NCBI GenBank assembly: GCA_041659285.1
Contig: JBAZYO010000001.1
Span: 496,001 to 560,000, forward strand
Direction: 5' to 3'
From: Vicinamibacterales bacterium
GTDB taxonomy: Bacteria > Acidobacteriota > Vicinamibacteria > Vicinamibacterales > UBA2999
Length of the DNA: 64,000 bases
In this document: piece after piece, positions 56,096 through 64,000 of the stretch
Numbering within the stretch: the stretch's first letter is position 1
Layout of the letters: every line of letters begins with the position of its first letter
Program-made: the position numbers and the translations under genes
Notes under the pieces: generated by a model
The model's input: the letters and a program-made list of their open reading frames with translations, nothing else
Database searches by the model: none
What the model was told of the DNA's origin: nothing

Positions 56096-56930
56096 GGCCC
56101 ACCTTCGCCAAGGCTACGGTGGGCAAGCGGCGTATCAAGCGAGGCGATCAGCCCGGCGAGGGCGGCGCCCGGGTCCGGCTCGATCATGAACCGCTCGCCG
56201 ATCAGGAACGCCTGGTAGCCGAGCGCCCGCATCGCCCGCAAGTCGTCGCGGGTCTTGAGGCCGCTCTCGCTGATGCCGATGGTTCCCTTTGGAATCCGCG
56301 CGGCGATGACCTGCGAGGCCTCGAGGTCCACCTGCAGCGTCCGCAGGTTCCGGTTGTTCACACCGATGATCGAGGCGCCCGCCGCCAGCGCCCGATCGCA
56401 TTCCTCGACGTTGTGCACCTCGACGAGGGCGGCGAGGCCGAGGCTGCCGGCGGCGGCGGCGAGGGCGCGAAGTTCCGCGTCGGTCAGCGCCGCCACGATC
56501 AGCAGGATGGCATCGGCGCCGGCGGCGCGCGCCTCGAGCAACTGGTACTCGTGCACCATGAAGTCCTTGCGCAGCAGCGGGATCGTCACGGCCGCGCGCA
56601 CGGCCGACAGGTGGTCAAGGGAGCCGTCGAAGAACCCGGGCTCGGTCAGGACCGAGATGGCGGCGGCTTCCGCTCGCTGGTATCCGGCGGCGATGGCCAC
56701 CGGCTCGTACGCCGTTCGCAGTACGCCGCGCGATGGCGAGCGTCGCTTGCACTCCGCGATGATGTTGATCGAATCTGGCCGCGACAGCCGGGCCGCGAAG
56801 GCGGAGCCGTTCGGCGCGACGGCCATGGCCCGCCGTTCGATCGCGGCGCGAGGCTCGCGCGCGATCGCGGCGTCCACGCGCGCGCGTGTGGCGGCGACAA
56901 TCGCCTCGAGCAGATCGGGCGGGGCGACGC

Positions 56931-56934
<4 letters not shown>
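56092..56934 (-). CDS. trpC: Indole-3-glycerol phosphate synthase
   Basis: A 280-residue TIM barrel closing the indole ring. The substrate Lys and Glu residues lie in NIIAECKRRSPSRGVL, VLTEPGFFDGSLDHL, LLRKDFMVHEYQLLEARAAGADAILLIVA and ALVEVHNVEE; IGVNNRNLRTL and GISESGLKTRDDL follow. The last residues (AHRSLGEGGP) are encoded by a palindromic repeat, so the C-terminus has gained a short tail. Overlaps trpD and trpF by 4 bases each. Confidence 0.95.
56097..56124. repeat. Palindromic repeat inside the trpC 3' end
   Basis: GCCCACC (56097-56103) / GGTGGGC (56118-56124) around a 14-base loop containing CGCCAAGGCTAC, the same core as the insert in truA. It encodes the TrpC tail and lies just before the trpF ATG, where a hairpin in mRNA could affect trpF translation. 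Confidence 0.65.
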
Positions 56935-57950
<1,016 letters not shown>

Positions 57951-57952
57951 GG

Positions 57953-58519
<567 letters not shown>

Positions 58520-58526
58520 GTGTTCC

Positions 58527-59999
58527 CTACAACCCCGTCTGCGCGAGCTCCAGCGCCCGCAGCATGGCGCGCGCCTTGTCTTTCGTCTCTTCGTACTCCG
58601 CGGTCGGGTTCGAGTCGGCGACGATGCCGGCGCCGGCCTGGATGTAGGCCTTGCCGCCCTCCATCAGGATCGAGCGGATGGCGATGCAGAAGTCGAGGTT
58701 GCCGGCGAAGTCGAGGTAACCCACGGCGCCGGCGTAGAACCCGCGCCGCGTCGGCTCGAGCTCGTTGATGATCTGCATGGCCCGCACCTTGGGCGCCCCC
58801 GAGACCGTCCCGGCCGGAAAGCACGACACCAGCGCGTCGAGCCGGTCGCGGCCCTCGGCCAGCTGCCCTTCGACGACGGAGACCAGGTGCATCACGTGCG
58901 AGTAGCGCTCGAGCGCCATGAACGTCGGCACGCGCACCGTGCCGTAGTCGCAGACGCGGCCGATGTCGTTGCGCCCGAGGTCGACGAGCATCACGTGCTC
59001 GGCCTTCTCCTTCTCGCTGCGCTTCAATTCCTCGGCGAGGCGCACGTCCTCCTCGTCGGTCTTGCCGCGCGGCCGCGTGCCGGCAATCGGATGCGTGACG
59101 GCGTGGCGCCCTTCCACGCGGACCAGCATCTCGGGCGACGAGCCGACGATCGAGCGGTCGCCCATGCGGATGAAGAACATGTACGGCGACGGATTCACGT
59201 GGCGCAGCGCGCGATAGACGGTGAATGCATCCACCCCAACTTCAGCCTCGAACCGCTGCGACAGCACGACCTGGTAGATGTCGCCGGCCGCGATGTACTC
59301 CTTGGCCTTCCTGACGATCGACTCGTAGGCCTCTTGCGAGAAATTGGACACGAGGTGCAGTGCCTCGCCGCCGGTGCCGCGCTTCACCGACAGCGCCCGC
59401 TCCAGTTCGCCTTCGAGGAACTCGATCTTGGCGCACGCGAACTGGTACAGGGACCGGAGGTCTTCGTCACCGGAGATACGCGCGTTGGCGATCAGCAGGA
59501 TGCGGTGCTGCACGTGATCGAAGGCCAGCACGGTGTCGAACAGCATGAACCCGGCGTCATCGCGCCCGGAGGTGTCGGCGTCGGCGCGGGCCGCGGTCGG
59601 CTCGAACCAGGCCGCGGTGTCGTAGCCCAGGTAGCCGACGGCGCCGCCGGTGAAGCGTGGCAGGCCCGGCACGAACGGGGACTGAAAGCTGTTCATCAGA
59701 TCGCGCAGCGTGTCCACGAACGGCTTCTCGGCGTTGCTGCTGACGCCGGCCTTCTCGATCACGGTCTGCCCGTTCTTGCCGCGCAAGATCAGGAAGGGGT
59801 CCTTGCCCAGGAACGAGTAGCGTCCCACGTGCTCACCGCCCTCGACGCTTTCCAGGAGGAAGGCGTAGTCGGAGTGCTCGGCGATTTTCAGGAATGCCGA
59901 CACCGGGGTCAGCAGGTCGGCCACCAGTTCCTTGCACACCGGCACAAATGTGGCCCGCTGCGCCAGGTCCACGAACTCTTCGAACGTCGTCTGCTTCAT
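58527..59999 (-). CDS. trpE: Anthranilate synthase component I
   Basis: A 490-residue chorismate-using enzyme. The N-terminal domain carries LLESVEGGEHVGRYSFLG, where the Ser-rich LLES motif binds feedback Trp. The catalytic C-terminal domain has DIYQVVLSQRFEAEV, PSPYMFFIRMGD, IAGTRPRGKTDEED, DLGRNDIGRVC, FPAGTVSGAPKVRAM and FYAGAVGYLDFAGNLD. Feedback by Trp thus seems intact, adding enzyme-level control to the transcript-level control proposed upstream. Its ATG overlaps the aroDE stop by four bases. Confidence 0.95.
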   Translation of the reverse strand: MKQTTFEEFVDLAQRATFVPVCKELVADLLTPVSAFLKIAEHSDYAFLLESVEGGEHVGRYSFLGKDPFLILRGKNGQTVIEKAGVSSNAEKPFVDTLRDLMNSFQSPFVPGLPRFTGGAVGYLGYDTAAWFEPTAARADADTSGRDDAGFMLFDTVLAFDHVQHRILLIANARISGDEDLRSLYQFACAKIEFLEGELERALSVKRGTGGEALHLVSNFSQEAYESIVRKAKEYIAAGDIYQVVLSQRFEAEVGVDAFTVYRALRHVNPSPYMFFIRMGDRSIVGSSPEMLVRVEGRHAVTHPIAGTRPRGKTDEEDVRLAEELKRSEKEKAEHVMLVDLGRNDIGRVCDYGTVRVPTFMALERYSHVMHLVSVVEGQLAEGRDRLDALVSCFPAGTVSGAPKVRAMQIINELEPTRRGFYAGAVGYLDFAGNLDFCIAIRSILMEGGKAYIQAGAGIVADSNPTAEYEETKDKARAMLRALELAQTGL

Positions 60000-61450
60000 T
60001 GCTTCTCCATCACGCCGAGCCTGGCCACCGCCGCTTCGCGCATCACGCGGTCAGCCGGACGTTGGTCGGTCCACCATTCAAACTGCGCCTGGGCCTGAGC
60101 CACCAGCATGTCGAGCCCGCCGACGGTGCGGCAGCCGGCCTTGGCGGCCTCGCGCAAGAGCCGCGTTTCGGTCGGGTTGTAGACGAGGTCGTAGACGAGT
60201 TCGCCATCCAGCGGAAACTCCGGCGGCACGGGCGACTGGTCCGCGTGCGGCGCGGTGCCAACCGGTGTGGCGTTGACCAGGATGTCCCAGCTGCCGGGTA
60301 CGGGCGGCCATTCACCGACCCTGGCGCCGGTGAGGGCGGCGATGGCGCCGGACTGCTCCGGCCGGCGCGCGCACAGCGTGACCCGGACCCCCGCGGACGC
60401 CAGGGCCACCGCCACGGACCGCGCCGCGCCGCCGGCGCCCAGGACGGTGGCGCGGGTGCCCTTGAGCTTGAGGGTGGATTCGAGCGGCGACAGGAAGCCG
60501 GTCACGTCGGTGTTGCACCCCAGCCACTTGGCCCCGACGCGGCGCAGCGTGTTGGCGGATTGGATGCGCCGGCTGACCGGGTCGCATTCGTCGGCCCGCT
60601 CGAACGCCGCCACCTTGAAGGGGGCCGTCACGCTCGCGCCCGACAGGTTCAACGCCTCCGCCAGAGCCATGAAGTCGTCGAAGTCAGCGGCGGCCAGCGG
60701 CAGGTAAACCGCGTCGAGATTGGCGGCGCGAAACGCGGCGTTGTGCATCGACGGCGACACCGAATGCGACACGGGCTTGCCGAGCACGCCGTAGATGGCG
60801 GTGCGGGCGCCGATGCGGCGGAAGCGGAACTCGTCCTGCATCCGCTGCAGATCGATCTGGCCGGGTGCGACGTCGTCGCCGGCGTAGGTCCAGCAGGAGC
60901 CGAACCAGCTGGCGAGGATGCGCGTGGCGACGCCGGCCTCACCCATGGCGATCCGGACCATCGGCACGCGCGTGTGCTGGGCCACGGTGCGCAGCGTGAG
61001 ACAGTCGCTGAGCCGGTGGGCGGTGACCGCGATCTTGACCACTTCCGCCCCGCTCGCCAGCATGGCGTGGGCCTTGTCGTGCAGGTCGGCGGGCATGCCT
61101 GAGAAGTCGTGGTGCGACAGGATGATTCGACGGCCCCCGGTCTCGTCGATCAGGTCGGCGCACATGCCGTTCCACTCGAGATCGACATACTCGGCGCCGA
61201 GGGAAATGGCCTCGGAGAGAATCCGTCGGCGCTCTTCTTCGGATCCGGTAAACATGCCGCCTTCCGACGTGGGCCGGCAGGTGACGATGACCGGCTTGCG
61301 GCGTCCCGCCAATGCCCCTGCCGCGCTCGGGTCGCGCACCGAGTCGAGCCGGAGCTCGACGAGGTCGGCGTCACCCACCTGATCGCGCCGCGTACGCAGC
61401 TCGGCCATGGTGTCGGCCGTCACGGTCGCGCAGAGCTTGGCAGTCTTCAC
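59996..61450 (-). CDS. aroDE: Bifunctional 3-dehydroquinate dehydratase / shikimate dehydrogenase
   Basis: A 484-residue fusion. Residues about 1-210 are type I dehydroquinase (VELRLDSVRD, catalytic His in IILSHHDF near 118, Schiff-base Lys in VVKIAVTA near 143). Residues about 215-484 are shikimate dehydrogenase (YGVLGKPVSHSVSPSMHNAAF, LNLSGASVTAPFKVAAF with the catalytic Lys, GCNTDVTGF, VLGAGGAARSVAVAL, NATPVGT, YDLVYNPTETRLL). It catalyses two successive shikimate steps. The AroD-AroE fusion is well known in plants and found in several bacterial phyla. Start GTG 61450 has only a weak GGTG ribosome site. It is the first structural gene of the aromatic operon, right after a terminator-like attenuator. 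Confidence 0.94.
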   Translation of the reverse strand: MKTAKLCATVTADTMAELRTRRDQVGDADLVELRLDSVRDPSAAGALAGRRKPVIVTCRPTSEGGMFTGSEEERRRILSEAISLGAEYVDLEWNGMCADLIDETGGRRIILSHHDFSGMPADLHDKAHAMLASGAEVVKIAVTAHRLSDCLTLRTVAQHTRVPMVRIAMGEAGVATRILASWFGSCWTYAGDDVAPGQIDLQRMQDEFRFRRIGARTAIYGVLGKPVSHSVSPSMHNAAFRAANLDAVYLPLAAADFDDFMALAEALNLSGASVTAPFKVAAFERADECDPVSRRIQSANTLRRVGAKWLGCNTDVTGFLSPLESTLKLKGTRATVLGAGGAARSVAVALASAGVRVTLCARRPEQSGAIAALTGARVGEWPPVPGSWDILVNATPVGTAPHADQSPVPPEFPLDGELVYDLVYNPTETRLLREAAKAGCRTVGGLDMLVAQAQAQFEWWTDQRPADRVMREAAVARLGVMEKQ

Positions 61451-61479
61451 AAAATCACCAAATCACCAAATCACCAGAT
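61451..61479. repeat. Tandem AAATCACC octamers before aroDE
   Basis: Three copies of AAATCACC (GGTGATTT on the coding strand) lie between the leader terminator and the aroDE GTG. They cover the place of the ribosome site, so copy number could tune aroDE translation. Confidence 0.65.
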
Positions 61480-61493
61480 CCCAAATCGCCAAA

Positions 61494-61534
61494 TAAAAAA
61501 GCGCCTCTCCCCCGTTTGGGTTGAAGAGGCGCTT
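61494..61534 (-). terminator. Intrinsic terminator in the trp operon leader (attenuator)
   Basis: On the minus strand a 10-bp stem, AAGCGCCTCT (61534-61525) / AGAGGCGCTT (61508-61499), is followed by a run of six T (61500-61495). It stands about 44 bases before the aroDE GTG. The gene on the other side is divergent, so the only transcript it can stop is that of the trp operon itself. Confidence 0.88.
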
Positions 61535-61616
61535 CGGTCGAGCGTCAGATTGCTCGTGTTGGTTAGACGGACCGGTTAGCCTCTCCTGCTGGGCACCAAT
61601 ACCACCACGCGCGCAC
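61523..61616 (-). promoter_or_regulatory. Alternative pairing segments of the trp attenuator
   Basis: GGAGAGGC (61586-61579), inside the leader ORF 9 bases after its last Trp codon, can pair over all eight bases (one G-U) with GCCTCTTC (61530-61523), the 5' arm of the terminator. This antiterminator would form when a ribosome stalls at the Trp codons. A ribosome at the leader stop codon (61565) would cover it and let the terminator form. A further weak pairing, CGTGGTGG (61609-61602) with CCAACACG (61562-61555), could act as a pause hairpin. Confidence 0.7.
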
Positions 61617-61679
61617 ACGGCTCCCAATTCGGCCAAAAGACCGATGCTGGGCGGCGGCAGAGACGGCTCGCAAGCGCAT
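61563..61679 (-). CDS. trp operon leader peptide (TrpL-like)
   Basis: A 38-codon ORF on the minus strand from ATG 61679 to TAA 61563, too short for routine gene calling. Codons 25-28 are Trp-Trp-Tyr-Trp (TGG TGG TAT TGG, 61607-61596), a very unlikely chance cluster in a leader that ends in an intrinsic terminator. The ATG lies 12 bases after a -10 box, fitting the near-leaderless starts seen elsewhere in this window. A second possible start is GTG 61616, preceded by GGGAG (61625-61621), giving a 17-residue peptide, close to the size of known TrpL. Both share the Trp codons and stop. Its role would be regulatory, sensing charged tRNA-Trp and perhaps tRNA-Tyr. Confidence 0.75.
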   Translation of the reverse strand: MRLRAVSAAAQHRSFGRIGSRVRAWWYWCPAGEANRSV

Positions 61680-61691
61680 GTGAACGTCGAA

Positions 61692-61720
61692 AGGCTAACA
61701 GACCGCGGCACTGGCGTCAA
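61692..61720 (-). promoter_or_regulatory. Promoter of the aroDE-trp operon
   Basis: On the minus strand TTGACG (61720-61715), 17-base spacer, TAGCCT (61697-61692). RNA would start near 61685, giving a leader of about 235 bases before aroDE that contains the whole attenuator. Confidence 0.65.
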
Positions 61721-61764
61721 ACTGCCGAGGTCGGCAGCGTGGCAAAGGCGCCCGGTTCCGGGCT

Positions 61765-61793
61765 TGCTTCGCCCGGGGGAACACCGTATAACC
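61765..61793 (+). promoter_or_regulatory. Promoter of the S55 peptidase gene
   Basis: TTGCTT (61765-61770), 17-base spacer, TATAAC (61788-61793). RNA would begin near 61800, about 23 bases before the ATG at 61823; no clear ribosome site is seen in that leader. The promoter is back to back with that of the trp operon. Confidence 0.55.
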
Positions 61794-61822
61794 AGAGTAA
61801 GTCGCTGATTTCTGACACTTAA

Positions 61823-63664
61823 ATGAACATACGCGTTTTCGCTCTCGCCGCTCTTGTGCTCGGTGTGCTGGTGGCCGCGCCGCGCGCCCAGACTCCGACC
61901 ATTCCCCTCGAGGAGGTTCGGGTTGGCATGGTGGGCGTGGGCCGAACCGTGTTTTCGGGCACGCAGCTCGAGGACTTCAAGGTCCACGTGCTGGGCGTGC
62001 TCCGCAACGTGATTGGCCCCAAGCGAAGCTTGATCCTGGCCAGGCTCGAGGGCGGACCGCTCGCCAAGACCGGGGTGATTGCCGGCATGAGCGGCAGCCC
62101 GGTGTACGTGGATGGCCGCCTGATGGGCGCCGTCTCCTACTCGCTCGGCCAGTTCTCCACCGAACCCATTGCCGGGATCACGCCGATTGCGGAGATGCTC
62201 GACGCCACCATGATGCCGGCCGCCACCCCGGGCTCCCGGCCGGTGTCCATTACCTGGCCGGCGACCCCCAAACAGTTGATGGAAATCTGGGCGCACGACC
62301 TCGGCCGGTCGCGGGCGTTCGTGGACGACCCGTCGCAGGCCCTGGTGGTGTCGGGCGTCTCGGGAGAGCTGGGACGCATGGGATCGATGCTGAGGCCCAT
62401 TGCCGTGCCGATGGTGGCTTCGGGGTTTGATTCCTCCGTAATCGATCCGATCTCGCCAGCCTTCGCGGCCGCCGGCTTTGTCCCGATGTCGAGTGCCGCG
62501 CAGGCACCCTCCGGCTCCGGCGGCGGCGGCAACGATCGCCGGCTCGCGCCAGGCGATGCCATCGGCGTGGCCTTGCTCACCGGTGACTTCGAACTCGGCG
62601 CCACGGGCACCGTGACCCACGTGGATGGCGACCGCGTCTATGCGTTCGGCCATCCGCTCTACAACCTGGGACCCACCCAGTTCCCGATGACGAAGGCCGA
62701 AGTGCAGGTGGTGCTGCCCAGCCTGATGTCATCGAGCAAGCTCGCCAGTTTCGGCGAGATCGTCGGCACCGTCCAGCAGGACCGGGCCACCGCCATCGCC
62801 GGACGCCTTGGTCCCGGGCCATCGCTCATTCCGGTGTCGATCACGCTCAACTCCGATCGCGGGCCGTCGCGCACCTTCAAATTCGGCGTGGTCCGCGACT
62901 TCACGTTCACGCCGCTCCTCACTTACCTGTCGGTGGCGAACGTACTGACCTCGTACGAGCGCGGCGCCGGACCGGCGTCGTTCGCCATCCGCGGGACCGC
63001 CTCCATCCGCGCCCAGGGCGACCTCTCGTTCGAAGACATGTTCTCGGGCGACCAGCCGGCCGGCGGCGCCGCGGCCTACATCGCGGGTCCGCTGACGGCG
63101 TTACTGAAGAATTCCGGCGAGGCGGTGGACGTCGACAAGATCGACCTGGTCATCGACGCGAGCGAGCAACAGCGCAGCGCTCGCATCGAGCGGGTCTGGC
63201 TGGACACCACGCGCCCACGCTCCGGCCGCGGCGCCGTGGTGTTCGTGGCCATGCGCAACGCGCGCGGTGAAGAAGTGGTGAGGCAGGTGCCCATCCAGTT
63301 GCCGGCCAACGCCACCGGGACCCTGCAGCTGGTGGTCGCCGACGCCGCCCGCACCACCGCCGACGATCGCCGTGACACCCGCGGCGCCGACATGCAGTTG
63401 GTGTCGCAGATGATTCGCAACTTCAATCGCGCCCGCAAGAACAACCGTCTCTACGTCCGGCTCACCTCTCCCGACACCGGCGCCGTCGTCAACGGCGAGC
63501 CGATGACGGCGCTGCCGCCCTCCGTGCTGTCGGTGCTCGAAGCCGACCGCAACAGCGGCACCGTCGGTGCCCTGCGGACCACGACCCGCGGCGAGTGGGA
63601 ACTGCCCCTCGACTTCGCGGTCACCGGTTCGCGCCAGTTGACCCTCAGCCTCGATCAACCTTAA
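61823..63664 (+). CDS. SpoIVB-type (S55) peptidase domain protein, secreted
   Basis: A 613-residue protein with a signal peptide (residues 1-22, cut near PRAQ). The S55 domain is about residues 27-260: VRVGMVGVGRTVFSGTQLEDFKVHVLGVL at its start, and GMSGSPVYVDG (about 88-98) with the Ser nucleophile. AFGHPLYNLGPTQFPMTKAEVQVVLPSLMSSSKLASFGE is another family block. The C-terminal half is beta-rich and probably Ig-like. In sporulating Firmicutes SpoIVB activates a sigma pathway; here the organism type suggests no sporulation, so an envelope role is more likely. It shares the divergent regulatory region with the trp operon and is followed directly by a propeller gene. Confidence 0.88.
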   Translation: MNIRVFALAALVLGVLVAAPRAQTPTIPLEEVRVGMVGVGRTVFSGTQLEDFKVHVLGVLRNVIGPKRSLILARLEGGPLAKTGVIAGMSGSPVYVDGRLMGAVSYSLGQFSTEPIAGITPIAEMLDATMMPAATPGSRPVSITWPATPKQLMEIWAHDLGRSRAFVDDPSQALVVSGVSGELGRMGSMLRPIAVPMVASGFDSSVIDPISPAFAAAGFVPMSSAAQAPSGSGGGGNDRRLAPGDAIGVALLTGDFELGATGTVTHVDGDRVYAFGHPLYNLGPTQFPMTKAEVQVVLPSLMSSSKLASFGEIVGTVQQDRATAIAGRLGPGPSLIPVSITLNSDRGPSRTFKFGVVRDFTFTPLLTYLSVANVLTSYERGAGPASFAIRGTASIRAQGDLSFEDMFSGDQPAGGAAAYIAGPLTALLKNSGEAVDVDKIDLVIDASEQQRSARIERVWLDTTRPRSGRGAVVFVAMRNARGEEVVRQVPIQLPANATGTLQLVVADAARTTADDRRDTRGADMQLVSQMIRNFNRARKNNRLYVRLTSPDTGAVVNGEPMTALPPSVLSVLEADRNSGTVGALRTTTRGEWELPLDFAVTGSRQLTLSLDQP

Positions 63665-64000
63665 ATGACCAGTCGATCCCTGTTTGGCGCGGCCCTGGCC
63701 GCTGGCTTACTCGCGGTGTCCACGCTGGCGGCGGCCCCCGGCTTCTGGCAGGCCGCGACGCAAGCCGATTTTCTCCGCGGCGATGTCGATCAGCTCTCGG
63801 TCGATGAACACGGGCGCCTGACGCTCGGCCCTGAACTCACCCGCGTCTACGACGCCGGCGTGCCGTTCGTGTGGACGATGCTGAGCGGCGCCGATGGCGC
63901 GCTGTTCCTGGGCACCGGCAACGACGGCAAGGTGATCCGCGTCGATCGCAACGGCCAGGGCACCGTGTTCTTCGACAGCAGCGAGATGGAGGTGCATGCG
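63665..64000 (+). CDS. Secreted beta-propeller protein (N-terminal part)
   Basis: The ATG at 63665 directly follows the TAA of the S55 gene, and the frame stays open to the window end (112 codons). A signal peptide spans about 1-24 (LAAAPG). The mature part begins FWQAATQADFLRGDVDQLSVDEHGRLTLGPELTRVYDAGVPFVW, then MLSGADGALFLGTGNDGKVIRVDRNGQGTVFF, which is a repeat of propeller blades as in WD40/NHL-like secreted proteins. Tight coupling suggests it works with the S55 protein. The rest lies outside the window. Confidence 0.75.
   Translation, partial: MTSRSLFGAALAAGLLAVSTLAAAPGFWQAATQADFLRGDVDQLSVDEHGRLTLGPELTRVYDAGVPFVWTMLSGADGALFLGTGNDGKVIRVDRNGQGTVFFDSSEMEVHA

Noticed and set aside
61463..62653. 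A 396-codon minus-strand frame across the S55 gene and the trp leader
   Set aside because: It is antisense to a conserved peptidase and runs through the terminator and promoters in a different frame from the leader ORF. No recognisable protein.
61823..63664. A sporulation gene because of similarity to SpoIVB
   Set aside because: No other sporulation genes are seen and S55 domains are common in non-sporulating bacteria; the long beta-rich tail also differs from SpoIVB.

Overview
The window is a GC-rich, gene-dense bacterial chromosome segment. It fits an uncultured Acidobacteriota close to the Vicinamibacteria (subdivision 6). That placement is an inference from gene content and style: a PQQ dehydrogenase beside a cytochrome c/copper monooxygenase-like protein, a winged-helix plus FHA regulator, a fused AroD-AroE enzyme, an S55 (SpoIVB-type) peptidase, many secreted proteins of unknown role, and GTAG-flanked REP-like hairpins between genes. 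I saw no rRNA, phage, transposase, insertion sequence or CRISPR array. One tRNA (Pro, CGG) is present.

Layout. 1-6.9 kb: end of a molybdenum hydroxylase, secreted oxidative enzymes (cytochrome c/Cu monooxygenase-like, PQQ dehydrogenase, metallo-beta-lactamase-fold protein), tRNA-Pro, a secreted propeller-like protein. 6.9-11.7 kb: surE, an NfeD/SPFH pair, an MFS transporter, RidA, truA, a small zinc protein. 11.8-17.1 kb: a WYL regulator facing a minus-strand run of M23 peptidase, DUF2785 protein, class C beta-lactamase-like protein, S41 protein and RidA. 17.1-18.0 kb: an ECF sigma factor broken by an in-frame amber codon, with its zinc anti-sigma factor. 18.1-23.9 kb: a heat-shock operon hspR-dnaJ-clpB-ftsH with a palindromic operator on its promoter. 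24-32.7 kb: lactate permease, wHTH-FHA regulator, CDGSH protein, rho, a family 39 glycosyltransferase, a minus-strand run of membrane protein, aminotransferase, coaD, rsmD. 32.7-37.3 kb: recG, a secreted protein, and an ECF sigma/anti-sigma/CpxP-like envelope-stress operon. 37.4-46.7 kb: lexA, DUF3467, nth, zincin, rsmA, RNase J, ftsK, cell-wall amidase. 46.7-51.3 kb: leucyl aminopeptidase, two membrane or secreted proteins, CoA-transferase subunits. 51.3-61.5 kb: an eleven-gene aromatic amino acid operon, aroDE-trpEGDCFBA-chorismate mutase-DAHP synthase-tyrA. 61.8-64 kb: S55 peptidase and the start of a propeller protein.

The most striking finding is the leader of the aromatic operon, on the minus strand between 61720 and 61451. 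It holds a sigma-70-like promoter, a short ORF with Trp-Trp-Tyr-Trp codons, a segment able to pair with the 5' arm of the next hairpin, and an intrinsic terminator about 44 bases before aroDE. The neighbouring gene upstream is divergent, so the terminator has nothing else to end. This is the classic layout of ribosome-mediated trp attenuation, here placed before the shikimate enzyme aroDE so that it could set both Trp and Tyr supply.

Other themes: many genes have a -10-like hexamer 6-12 bases before the start codon and no Shine-Dalgarno, suggesting leaderless transcripts; and small palindromic or tandem repeats have entered coding regions (truA, nth, trpC, an MFS transporter) without breaking them.
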